From Mycobacterium persicum (GTDB lineage: Bacteria > Actinomycetota > Actinomycetes > Mycobacteriales > Mycobacteriaceae): a stretch of DNA of 64,000 nucleotides. Under the pieces are notes generated by a model. The model made no database searches, was not told where the DNA came from, and saw only the letters and a list, made by a program, of their open reading frames with translations. Location of the stretch: the NCBI RefSeq assembly GCF_002086675.1, contig NZ_MVIF01000005.1:44696-108695 (forward strand), read 5' to 3'. Within the stretch, counting starts at the first letter, position 1. Every line of letters starts with the position of its first letter. A program made the position numbers and the translations under genes. This document shows, in pieces, positions 8,452 through 16,038 of this stretch.

Positions 8452-9243
8452 ATGCGGTGCCGAATCTGTGATTCAAGTACTCGGCATGCGTTTACTCGCA
8501 AAGTCCTTCACAAATACGACTGCAAATATTACTTCTGCGACAACTGCGGTGTTTTGCAGACCGAAGATCCGCATTGGCTAGACGAGGCGTATGCGAGCCC
8601 GGTGACATCTGCCGATACCGGCCTGGTGTTTCGGAACAACTACCTGGCGCGGCTGACGTCGGCGGTGCTCCTCGTTCTATTTGATCGTCGTGGCCGGTTT
8701 CTCGATGCGGCCGGGGGTTATGGCATTTTCACCCGCTTGATGCGGGACGTCGGGTTCGACTATTACTGGACGGACAAGCACTGCCCTAATTTGACCGCAC
8801 GGGGCTTCGAAGCCGAATCGGGTCCAGGAGGCCCTTACACGGCGGTCACTGCCTTCGAAGTGATGGAGCACCTCGCTGATCCGGTTGGTTTTGTCGCGGA
8901 GCTGCTTGAAAATACGGGTACCGATACCATTATTTTTACGACGGAGCTCTTTGCGGGTGGGCCTCCGGCGCCGGAGGCGTGGTGGTACTACACGTTCGCC
9001 ACCGGGCAACACATTACCTTCTATCAAAAATCGACCCTGGAGCTCATCGGAAAGCGCTTCGGAATGCACTTTTACAGCTCCGGTATTCTGCACATCTGGA
9101 CACGACAGAAGCTCAATCCTTTGGCGCTGCGAATACTTACCTCGCTCCCTGTCGCGGGTCTCCTTTACGTATTGCCACGGGTTGTGCTTGGGTCGCGGAC
9201 GTGGGCAGATCATGAGCGCCTCGTCCGGGCGGATGCACGGTAG
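8452..9243 (+). CDS. SAM-dependent methyltransferase with N-terminal zinc-binding motif
   Basis: A 263-residue class I methyltransferase. Two CxxC pairs near the N-terminus (C3/C6 in CRIC and a second pair in FCDNCG) look like the putative zinc-binding domain found before some deoxysugar methyltransferases. Motif I is FLDAAGGYG. A HLADP segment follows, and the C-terminal part is hydrophobic. GGAGG 10 bases upstream supports ATG 8452. The first part of the gene is AT-rich (55 of 120 G/C at 8461-8580), unlike its neighbours, consistent with horizontal acquisition. It is flanked on both sides by the twin oxidoreductases and ends 3 bases from the stop of copy 2. It may methylate a deoxyhexose at oxygen or carbon; the sequence alone does not decide. 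Confidence 0.75.
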   Translation: MRCRICDSSTRHAFTRKVLHKYDCKYYFCDNCGVLQTEDPHWLDEAYASPVTSADTGLVFRNNYLARLTSAVLLVLFDRRGRFLDAAGGYGIFTRLMRDVGFDYYWTDKHCPNLTARGFEAESGPGGPYTAVTAFEVMEHLADPVGFVAELLENTGTDTIIFTTELFAGGPPAPEAWWYYTFATGQHITFYQKSTLELIGKRFGMHFYSSGILHIWTRQKLNPLALRILTSLPVAGLLYVLPRVVLGSRTWADHERLVRADAR

Positions 9244-9246
9244 GCG

Positions 9247-10236
9247 TCAGGCCGGTTCGCGCAGCGGGAGGCCGGCGGCACGGTAGATCGCATCGATGAC
9301 CGTCATGTTCTCGATCGCGTCTTCGGGGGTTGTCTTTACCGGTTCGCTGCGCAGCACCGCGCCGGCGAACGCGTCGAGTTGATACGCGTAGGAGGGGCGG
9401 CGCGGGAAACGCTCCGTTCGCCTGTCGTCGGCTGATCGGACCGAGAGCCGATGATAAGAGTGTGGCAATACCGGATTGAGCACGTGCAGTTCGCCTTGAT
9501 CGCCGAGCACGCGAGCGCTGATCTGGATGAGATTGGTCGACCACATCGAGCAGCGGACCCGGCCGGTGTGCCCGTCGGCAAACTGTAACTCGGCCGTCAT
9601 GGCCCGGTCGATCTGGGAATCGCGCAGCTTGGCTTGTGCCGAAATAACTTCCGGCGTTGAACCGCCGAAGGTGCGCACCATGTGGACCGCATAGCACCCG
9701 GCATCCATCGTCGCGCCGCCGGCAAGTGAGTAGTTGTAGCGGATATCGGAGAACTTTGGCAGGGGGAAGCACAGGCTGGCTTCCACCCTTTGCAGCTTGC
9801 CAAGTTCGCCCGAGGCGATGATCTCCTCAACGCGCAGGGTCAGCGGGTGATAGCGATAGTGGAATGCCTCCATCACCACGCGACCGGAATTCGCGGCCAG
9901 TTCGGCGATCTCTCGCGCTTCGGCGGAGTTGGCGGTGAACGGCTTTTCGCACAGCACGTGCTTGCCGGCCTGCAGCGCGGCCCGGGTCCACCGACCATGC
10001 AGGCTGTTCGGCAGGGGGTTGTACACCGCGTCCAGGTCGGGATCGCTGATCAGCGCGTCGTAACTGTCGTGCACCCGGGCAATGTCGTGCTTGGCGGCAA
10101 AGGCCTGAGCACGCGATGCCTCGCGTGCGGCCACCGCAGCCACCACAACCTCGGCATTTCCCTTGGCGGGTTTGACAAGCGCCAAGGGTGCGATACGAGC
10201 GGCGCCCAGGATACCGATCCGGACCTGTCGAGACAC
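9247..10236 (-). CDS. Gfo/Idh/MocA family oxidoreductase, copy 2
   Basis: Paralogue of the gene at 7116-8105, the same 329-residue length, GTG start 10236. It keeps the family features: Rossmann GILGAARIAP (8-17), EKPFT with K98, FHYRYHP (125-131) and MDAGCYAVH with D178. It is therefore the better candidate for an active NAD(P)-dependent sugar oxidoreductase. A likely job is reduction of a keto-deoxysugar nucleotide for the PGL glycan, for instance the C3 keto group in 2,6-dideoxyhexose synthesis. This is inferred from the family and context. No 2,3-dehydratase, which such a pathway would need, is visible in the window. It sits tail to tail with the zinc-motif methyltransferase, 3 bases apart. 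Confidence 0.87.
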   Translation of the reverse strand: MSRQVRIGILGAARIAPLALVKPAKGNAEVVVAAVAAREASRAQAFAAKHDIARVHDSYDALISDPDLDAVYNPLPNSLHGRWTRAALQAGKHVLCEKPFTANSAEAREIAELAANSGRVVMEAFHYRYHPLTLRVEEIIASGELGKLQRVEASLCFPLPKFSDIRYNYSLAGGATMDAGCYAVHMVRTFGGSTPEVISAQAKLRDSQIDRAMTAELQFADGHTGRVRCSMWSTNLIQISARVLGDQGELHVLNPVLPHSYHRLSVRSADDRRTERFPRRPSYAYQLDAFAGAVLRSEPVKTTPEDAIENMTVIDAIYRAAGLPLREPA

Positions 10237-10254
10237 GGACCGACGCTAGCACCT

Positions 10255-10286
10255 GGCGCGGGAAGGGCGCGGGAAGGGCGCGGGAA
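10255..10286. repeat. 11-bp GC-rich tandem repeat, about 2.9 copies
   Basis: The unit GGGCGCGGGAA occurs in full at 10265-10275 and 10276-10286, preceded by a copy missing its first base at 10255-10264. It lies just upstream of the copy-2 oxidoreductase start, in the spacer before the FkbM gene. Such a tract could vary in length by slippage. Confidence 0.85.
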
Positions 10287-10367
10287 CGGCTTGGTACGGC
10301 AGTCGCGGGGGAGAGCCCTATCGGTGAGGAGAGTGCGTGCCGGTAGCGGCGGTGACGTGGCTGTCCC

Positions 10368-11261
10368 TCACCGGGCGGAGGCGAACAGCCGGTCCAGGAC
10401 GGCCTGACCCGCGCGGTCGTCGGCATGTACGACCGCGACGTCCCAGTAGTGATACTCACGGTCGGCAAACCGTCTGTCCAGCACCGTGGCCGCAGCCGGC
10501 ACCTCCTCGATCGGCAGAGCCTGAATCGGCCTGCCGAAGTTGTCCCAAATGCCCACGTAGGAGTACCCGGCGGTCTGCAACTCCGCCCACACCACGGTCG
10601 GGTCCGGCACCCCGGCCATCCGGATCAGGTCCGGGAAATACTCGAAGAACAGCAACGGGCGGGTATCCGCGTAGGCCCGCGCTAGCGCCGGGACCAGAAT
10701 CGTGTCGTAGCCTTCCGTGTCCGATTTGACCAGCCTGATCGGCGGCAGTTCGGGGTGACGGTTCGGCAACTCGGCCACGGTCAGCGCGGCGGCCGCGCCG
10801 CCGGTGCCGCCCTGGGCGAAGCGGGTGTCGCCGCCCTTTCGGACCGCGCCGAGACCGGAGGCCTTGGCAGCGTCGGTGAGCAGCAGGGCGAACTCGATCA
10901 CGCAGCGGTCGTCCGAGCCGACGTTGCGCTCCAGGTATGGCAGGTACTCCGGGTCGCCTTCGATGCAGAGGATGCGGGCGTCGACTTTGGCGAGGAGCTG
11001 CCGGGCCGAGTCACCGATATTGGCTCCGACGTCGATGACGCCCAACGGCTTGTCGGTCTCGGCGAGGCCAACCGCCAGGTCGATCAGATTCTGACCGTAG
11101 GTGGGGAACAGGCGGGCGTAGTCCGGAAGCCGGTGATACCACGGCATCGCCAGCGAAACGCCTTGTACGTCGCGGATGACCTCACGCGTTCCGAACCAAT
11201 GACGAACCGTACGGTAGGAGAGCTCCAGTACGAGTTGCCTCAACAAAAGGCGATAGCTCAT
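10368..11261 (-). CDS. FkbM family methyltransferase
   Basis: A 297-residue FkbM methyltransferase, ATG 11261. The SAM motif VIDVGANIGDSA is at residues 75-86 and the second conserved motif LVKSDTEGYD at 177-186. FkbM enzymes of glycolipid loci usually O-methylate sugar hydroxyls, and this one probably does so on the PGL oligosaccharide. It is read on the minus strand, divergent from the GT4 glycosyltransferase. The spacing of 131 bases to the downstream oxidoreductase contains the 11-bp tandem repeat. Which sugar and position it modifies cannot be deduced here. Confidence 0.85.
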   Translation of the reverse strand: MSYRLLLRQLVLELSYRTVRHWFGTREVIRDVQGVSLAMPWYHRLPDYARLFPTYGQNLIDLAVGLAETDKPLGVIDVGANIGDSARQLLAKVDARILCIEGDPEYLPYLERNVGSDDRCVIEFALLLTDAAKASGLGAVRKGGDTRFAQGGTGGAAAALTVAELPNRHPELPPIRLVKSDTEGYDTILVPALARAYADTRPLLFFEYFPDLIRMAGVPDPTVVWAELQTAGYSYVGIWDNFGRPIQALPIEEVPAAATVLDRRFADREYHYWDVAVVHADDRAGQAVLDRLFASAR

Positions 11262-11486
11262 CGCGTTGCGTCCACATCCATCCGCAGATGGTAACCGACC
11301 CTCGGAGGGCGTCTACCTTGGCCGCAGCACGCCCCGGGCCGCGCGGCTTTGCCGCAGCGCCGCCGTTTGCGTGCGGGTGCCGCCGGGAGTTGCGGCAGAG
11401 AATCCGGGGGCACCCACCCGCGACGCGGCGGGCAACGTGAAGCCGCGGGTGTCGCGGCCGGGTGGGTTGGCTCGTTCATCGCCGTG
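11262..11486. other. Divergent spacer between FkbM and GT4 genes
   Basis: The 362 bases between the FkbM start and the GT4 start hold no recognised gene except a small open frame ending at 11624. Promoters for both directions are expected here, but I could not point to clear elements. Confidence 0.4.
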
Positions 11487-11624
11487 AGCGTGGCGTACCT
11501 TCTGATTGTCATTCTTCCGGGCTTGACGATGCCGCGGGAGATATCCAGGAGGTTCGATACTGTGCTGTGCCGGATGAGCGCTGTCTTCAGGGCAGTGGAG
11601 GCAGCGGTGGGCGCCGAGCGCTGA
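11487..11624 (+). CDS. Possible small membrane peptide overlapping the GT4 start
   Basis: A 45-codon frame from GTG 11487 begins with a hydrophobic stretch (VAYLLIVILPGL) that could span the membrane. Its stop TGA 11622-11624 overlaps the ATG of the glycosyltransferase as TGATG, the classic arrangement for translational coupling. An internal AGGAGG at 11547-11552 precedes GTG 11562 in the same frame, so a 20-codon version is also possible. No homologue is recognised. The frame stays open upstream to 11349 in GC-rich DNA, so chance openness cannot be excluded. Confidence 0.3.
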   Translation, partial: SVAYLLIVILPGLTMPREISRRFDTVLCRMSAVFRAVEAAVGAER

Positions 11625-12715
11625 TGAAAGTCGCATTCGATCACCAAATCTTCGCCATCCAGCGATACGGCGGTGTGTCGCGCTATTTTTTCGAGCTGGC
11701 AAGCCGCCTACCTGCCGACACGGTGTCGGAGGTGTCCGTCGTCGCGCCTTTTTACATGAACGCTTATCTGGCCGCTGAATCCGCCCGCGGCTTCACCCAT
11801 GGCAAGTATGTGCCGTACACGTTCAAAGGTGCTCCGGTCCTCGTCGAACTCGCGAACCAGGTTGCGGCGCCGTTCGTGTGGTCGAAGTCTGACGCGGACA
11901 TCCTGCACGAGACCTGGCACCCCTTCAAGCCCGTCGGTAAGGCGCGGCGCCGGGTGGTGACGATCTTCGACATGATCCACGAGTTGTTCAAGCCGCCCAT
12001 GGCCAAACTCGCGATCGCCGCCAAACGCGCGTCTGTCAATCGCGCCGACCATGTGATCTGCGTCTCCGAAAGCGCGCGTAACGACCTCGTGCGTCTCTAT
12101 GGCATCGACCCGGCCCGCGCCAGCGTTGTGCACCTTGCCTGTTCGCTGCCCGTGCAGGAAAACACCACGACAGTCGACAGCGGCGGGCGCAGGCCCACGA
12201 TCCTGTATGTAGGGCGTCGCGGGGGATACAAGAACTTTGCCACCCTGCTGCGCGCATACAGCAGTTCGCCGGTATTGCGGGATTTCGAGTTGATCGCCTT
12301 CGGCGGCCCCCCGTTCCTGCGCGACGAGCAGAAAGAAATCAGCAGGTTGGGAGTCGCTGACCGGGTGCGCTTCGAGTCCGGGTCTGACGAGGAGCTGGCG
12401 GCGCGCTACCGGACAGCCGCCGCCTTTGTCTATCCGTCGCAGTACGAGGGTTTCGGGATCCCCCCGCTCGAAGCGATGAGCCAGGGCTGCCCGGTCGTGT
12501 GCAGCAATGCGGGCGGAATTCCAGAGGTGGTCGCCGATGCCGGTGTCTTCTTCGATCCGGATAACCCCGAGGAGCTGCGTACGGTTCTGGAGCGCGTGGT
12601 GACCACCGAAAGCCTGCGCGCCGATCTGCGCGAGCGTGGCTACGCACGGCTCCCGGCGTTCTCCTGGGACAAGAACGCGGCGGAGACGGCCCGAATCTAT
12701 CGCGAAATACTTTGA
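11624..12715 (+). CDS. GT4 family glycosyltransferase
   Basis: A retaining GT-B glycosyltransferase of 363 residues. The N-terminal RYGGVSRYFFEL (14-25) and the C-terminal EX7E motif with E275 and E283 in YEGFGIPPLEAM mark the GT4 family. It would transfer a sugar from a nucleotide donor to the growing PGL glycan. The ATG at 11624 starts the recognisable domain (MKVAFDHQIF); longer in-frame starts give Arg/Gly-rich sequence without family similarity. The start overlaps the stop of a short frame (TGATG), and its own Shine-Dalgarno site is weak, so it may depend on coupling. It is not part of the M. tuberculosis PGL gene set as I know it, so it may add a species-specific sugar. Confidence 0.88.
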   Translation: MKVAFDHQIFAIQRYGGVSRYFFELASRLPADTVSEVSVVAPFYMNAYLAAESARGFTHGKYVPYTFKGAPVLVELANQVAAPFVWSKSDADILHETWHPFKPVGKARRRVVTIFDMIHELFKPPMAKLAIAAKRASVNRADHVICVSESARNDLVRLYGIDPARASVVHLACSLPVQENTTTVDSGGRRPTILYVGRRGGYKNFATLLRAYSSSPVLRDFELIAFGGPPFLRDEQKEISRLGVADRVRFESGSDEELAARYRTAAAFVYPSQYEGFGIPPLEAMSQGCPVVCSNAGGIPEVVADAGVFFDPDNPEELRTVLERVVTTESLRADLRERGYARLPAFSWDKNAAETARIYREIL

Positions 12716-12816
12716 GCCACAGCCATATCCGATGTGGTGATGTCGTTCGCAGCGGTGTTTGGCCGAATCACCTCGGGCGGCAACAGGGTTGGCTCCCTGC
12801 TCGGCCCTGGCCGGAC

Positions 12817-13551
12817 TCAATCACCGCGTGCCCGCCACTTCACCCACCAGCGCGCCGCAATGATGACCAGCCTGATGCCGAATCTGGTGGTGATCGGCAG
12901 CCGCTTGAGAAAAGCCCTGTCTACGAAGGTATTACTGAGTCCGCCCAACTCGTTGAAGCGTGCGACGACGACGTCCATGTGCCGGGTGACGAGTGCGGGG
13001 TTGGAGAAGCAGCGGATATTGAAGTCCCAGTCCGCCAACGACCGGTAGCGCAGGTTGTAGGGGCCGATGCTGCTGAAGAGCTCGCGGCGGTAAAAGATCG
13101 ACTGATGACAGATGTTGCGCTTGAACAGCAGGCGATCGAGGTCGAAGGCGCCACCGTAGCGGAATTTGGTTGAGCGCATGAGCACGTCGCCATATACCAG
13201 ATCGCTGCGCTCATGTTCGCCGATGAAGGCGGCCACCCGGGCCAGGGTGTCCGCCTCGTACAGCGCGTCGTCGGCGCCCAGAAACAGCAACCACGTCCCG
13301 GTAGCCAGGCTCACGCCGCGGTTCATCGCGTCGTAGACCCCGCGGTCGGTGCCGGAACGGACGACCAGTCGCGCGCCGAAGTTGGGGGCAAAGCTGTTCG
13401 CGATATCGAGGGTGGCATCCGTCGAGCCGCCGTCGACCAGTATCAGCTCGAAGTCCCGAAAGGTCTGGCAGGCGATGCTCTGGAGGCAAACTCCTAGCGC
13501 CGAGGCCACGTTCAAGGTGGGGATGATGAGGGAAAACATTGGTGCGGACAT
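12817..13551 (-). CDS. GT2 family glycosyltransferase, Rv2957-like
   Basis: A GT-A fold, family 2 glycosyltransferase of 244 residues. It contains VDGGSTD (39-45) and GADDAL (92-97), the nucleotide- and metal-binding motifs. It occupies the position and orientation of Rv2957 relative to the neighbouring Rv2956 homologue. In M. tuberculosis Rv2957 is a PGL glycosyltransferase, with fucosyl transfer as the assigned role, and the local gmd-fcl pair fits that. I chose ATG 13551; ATG 13539 and an upstream TTG 13581 are alternatives. It is separated from the Rv2956 homologue by about 54 bases in the same direction, consistent with an operon for adding and methylating one sugar. Confidence 0.85.
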   Translation of the reverse strand: MSAPMFSLIIPTLNVASALGVCLQSIACQTFRDFELILVDGGSTDATLDIANSFAPNFGARLVVRSGTDRGVYDAMNRGVSLATGTWLLFLGADDALYEADTLARVAAFIGEHERSDLVYGDVLMRSTKFRYGGAFDLDRLLFKRNICHQSIFYRRELFSSIGPYNLRYRSLADWDFNIRCFSNPALVTRHMDVVVARFNELGGLSNTFVDRAFLKRLPITTRFGIRLVIIAARWWVKWRARGD

Positions 13552-13605
13552 GGCGGCTTTCGTTGTTTCAGCAGCGGTCAAGCCGGCCTCGCGTAGCGGT
13601 TCCAG

Positions 13606-14337
13606 TCAATTGGCATCGCGGAAGAAGATACCGTCGGCCTGTAACATTCGACCATTACGCGCGTCGATGAAACAGGGCAGTAAACCGGTCAATGTGAAGC
13701 CCAATGAATACACGAGCTCGAATGCTTCCGGAATGAGCATGCCGCCCTCGTACAATGGCGCGAAGGAGAGTTCGAGTTGCAGCCCAACACAATTGTCATT
13801 GACCGTAGACTTGCCACCGTCGAGTACCTGTTTTTCAAATCCCTGCACGTCGACCTTGAGAAAAGCGGGGCCGTTCAGCCGGAGAAATTCGGGTGCCACG
13901 GAATCCAGTCGGTGAATCGGCGCCTCCTCGGTGCCGACATAGTTGGCCGGGGGAAATGCCTCCTGGTGACGCGTCAGCATCGGCAACACCGAACTGCTTT
14001 GACCGGCGTTTCCGGCGACATTGACCGAGACCGTCCCCTCGGCATCGCCTAGCGCACACCGCCGGCAATCCCAAAGCGTATCGGTTGCCGCTTTTCTTTC
14101 CAAAGCGGTAAATGGCCGGGATAGCGGTTCGAACGAGACGATGCGGCCCTTGTATCCCGCTCGGCGGAGGCCTTTGGCGTATTGCCCGGTGTTGGCTCCG
14201 ACATCGAAAACGACATCGACCCGGCGCAATTCGAGTTGTTTCACGAACTGGTGCCGCAGGTCCCACTCGGAATAACGGCGCGGCACCTCGAAGGCGGCGC
14301 TGCGCACGATGAATCGAGCAAGGTCCGACAAATGCAC
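13606..14337 (-). CDS. FkbM methyltransferase, Rv2956 homologue (fucosyl O-methyltransferase)
   Basis: A 243-residue FkbM methyltransferase, the same length as M. tuberculosis Rv2956, and in the same order relative to Rv2957, Rv2953 and Rv2952. Motifs are VVFDVGANTGQYA (42-54) and FLKVDVQGFE (159-168). Rv2956 is one of three enzymes that methylate the terminal fucose of PGL-tb, so methylation of fucose is the favoured role here. The start is GTG 14337. The downstream gene is the GT2 transferase, giving a transferase-methyltransferase pair. Confidence 0.85.
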   Translation of the reverse strand: MHLSDLARFIVRSAAFEVPRRYSEWDLRHQFVKQLELRRVDVVFDVGANTGQYAKGLRRAGYKGRIVSFEPLSRPFTALERKAATDTLWDCRRCALGDAEGTVSVNVAGNAGQSSSVLPMLTRHQEAFPPANYVGTEEAPIHRLDSVAPEFLRLNGPAFLKVDVQGFEKQVLDGGKSTVNDNCVGLQLELSFAPLYEGGMLIPEAFELVYSLGFTLTGLLPCFIDARNGRMLQADGIFFRDAN

Positions 14338-14665
14338 CGTGTGACACTAACATGCCCGTCGGCCTGACCCGCCCGGCCGGAGCGGGGGCTGCGCGGCCGG
14401 TGGTCGGGTGCTTGTCGACGAACGGCGAAGGGCGATCACCCCGTTGATGGCGAACCGCTCCAGCGGCGAGGCGCGCTAGACTACACCGCGGCAACGCGAG
14501 GAGATTGAGAGCTTGCCCTCGAGTTGGCGGCACCGCGTCACGCGGCGTCGAGTCGCCCGCACGTCGTTCAATCATGGTGTGGTACTTGGGCTTGCGTGCG
14601 GCGGCCGCCGGAGGGGATGCGGTGGGCTCGGACCGGGTGCGGCTAAAGCGAAGGGACTTGTCGCC
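14338..14665. other. Spacer between Rv2956-like and acyltransferase genes
   Basis: 328 bases with no recognised gene. The frame of the downstream acyltransferase stays open back to TTG 14513, preceded by GAGGAG at about 14499. The translated extension is Arg/Gly-rich with no family similarity, so I treat it as noncoding. Divergent promoters are expected. Confidence 0.4.
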
Positions 14666-16018
14666 ATGAGCAACGTGGTCGATCTACTCGACCAGACGTT
14701 CTTTGCCGCCGAGCGAGCGACCGGAACCTTCAACGTGCTGCAGTGTGTCTGGGTGTACGACCGCGAGGTCGACATCGACCGGCTGCGCCAGTTTCATCAC
14801 CATCTGCAGCGGGGACGGTTGGCCCGCCGAATCGAATGCTCACCCCTGCCGTTCGGCCGTCATCGCTGGGTTTCGTCCAATGGTCCGACCGACCTCGAGA
14901 TCGTCGCGGTGCCGCGGCCTCGCGAAGGATTCGACACCTGGGTCAACGAGCAGGCCAGCGCGCCTCTGGACGCCGAGCGGGGACCCGAATGGCGGCTCGC
15001 GGTGCACCCGTTCGTCGGCGGCGGCGCGGGCGTCAGCTTGGTCATCTCCCATTGCCTCACCGACGCCGTCGGGCTGTGCGAGGCGGTGGCGGACGCGGCC
15101 TGCGGCCGCGACCAGCAGATCAGCTGGCCGGCAGCAGGGTCACGCCGGCGCTGGGAAGCCATCCGCGAAGACTTCGGCCAGGCCGTGCGTGACATCCCCG
15201 GCATCGCCCGCACCGCCGCCGACGCAGCACGGATGGCCCGGAATCACCGCCGCCATCCGCCGACAGCGGCGCCGCGACGTACCCGACCCGTCGCAGGGCC
15301 CGCCGCAGCGGACCGAACGTTCAAATTTCCGGCAGCGACGATCTTGGTCGATGCCGAAGAATGGGACGCTCGCGCGCAATCGCTGGGCGGGACCAGCAAC
15401 ACCCTGCTAGCCGGATTGGCGGTGCGTCTCGCCCGGCGATTGGGACGGATCGCCGCGGACGGCTCGGTCATTGTGGCCATCCCCGTCAGCGAACGCACCG
15501 CCGGTGACACTCGCGCCAACGCGGTCACCAAGGTCGACATCACCGTCGACCCCGCTTCCGCGGCGACGGACTTGCGCCAAATCCGCGCCGCCACAAAGAA
15601 AGCGCTGATCCGCCGTCAGCAGTTCCCCAACGAGCAGTCGGTGCTGCTGCCCCTGGTACCGCTGTTGCCGCGGTGGCTGGTCCGGCGAACGGTCGGCGCG
15701 GCGGCCGGCAATGTCTCGTCCAACATCGGGGTGGTCAACCCGGCCGCCTGCCGTCCGGACGGAACGGACGCCGACCACTTCGCCGTAACGGGTTTCTGGG
15801 GAGTGAGCACATCGGTCATGGATCGCAGCGGCGGATATCTGGGATTGCTGTCGGGACGCACGCCCGCCGAGGTCTTCGTGTCGGTGCTTTCCTATCAGCC
15901 GGGCCGGTCGAACTCGAATGATGAGTTGCGCCAAGATCTTTCGAGCACGCTGTCGGAGTTCTCGCTCGTCGGTACGGTGGGCTGGGGATGCCCCGAGCCG
16001 GTCGGCGGGGCGCGGTAG
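14666..16018 (+). CDS. HXXXD-type acyltransferase of the condensation/WS-DGAT-like superfamily
   Basis: A 450-residue protein beginning MSNVVDLLDQTFFAAE, with the acyltransferase motif SHCLTDAVG (H129, D133). The canonical glycine after the aspartate is replaced by alanine. The second half has the fold-typical ANAVTKVDI and SSNIGVVNP segments. It probably transfers an acyl group from a CoA or carrier to a hydroxyl. It has no counterpart in the M. tuberculosis PGL locus between Rv2956 and Rv2953. One attractive role is O-acetylation of a PGL sugar, since the M. kansasii PGL is reported to carry an acetyl group on its methylfucose; that is inference. The start at 14666 has AAGGGA about 10 bases upstream. 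It ends 20 bases from the stop of the enoyl reductase. Confidence 0.75.
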   Translation: MSNVVDLLDQTFFAAERATGTFNVLQCVWVYDREVDIDRLRQFHHHLQRGRLARRIECSPLPFGRHRWVSSNGPTDLEIVAVPRPREGFDTWVNEQASAPLDAERGPEWRLAVHPFVGGGAGVSLVISHCLTDAVGLCEAVADAACGRDQQISWPAAGSRRRWEAIREDFGQAVRDIPGIARTAADAARMARNHRRHPPTAAPRRTRPVAGPAAADRTFKFPAATILVDAEEWDARAQSLGGTSNTLLAGLAVRLARRLGRIAADGSVIVAIPVSERTAGDTRANAVTKVDITVDPASAATDLRQIRAATKKALIRRQQFPNEQSVLLPLVPLLPRWLVRRTVGAAAGNVSSNIGVVNPAACRPDGTDADHFAVTGFWGVSTSVMDRSGGYLGLLSGRTPAEVFVSVLSYQPGRSNSNDELRQDLSSTLSEFSLVGTVGWGCPEPVGGAR

Positions 16019-16038
16019 CCATCCCACCCGGGTCGGCG

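Noticed and set aside
10255..10286. CRISPR-like repeat
   Set aside because: The repeats are 11-bp tandem units with no spacers and no cas genes nearby.
14513..14665. TTG start with GAGGAG for the HXXXD acyltransferase
   Set aside because: The Shine-Dalgarno site is good, but the 51 added residues are Arg/Gly-rich without similarity. ATG 14666 gives the family-like N-terminus. Not fully excluded.
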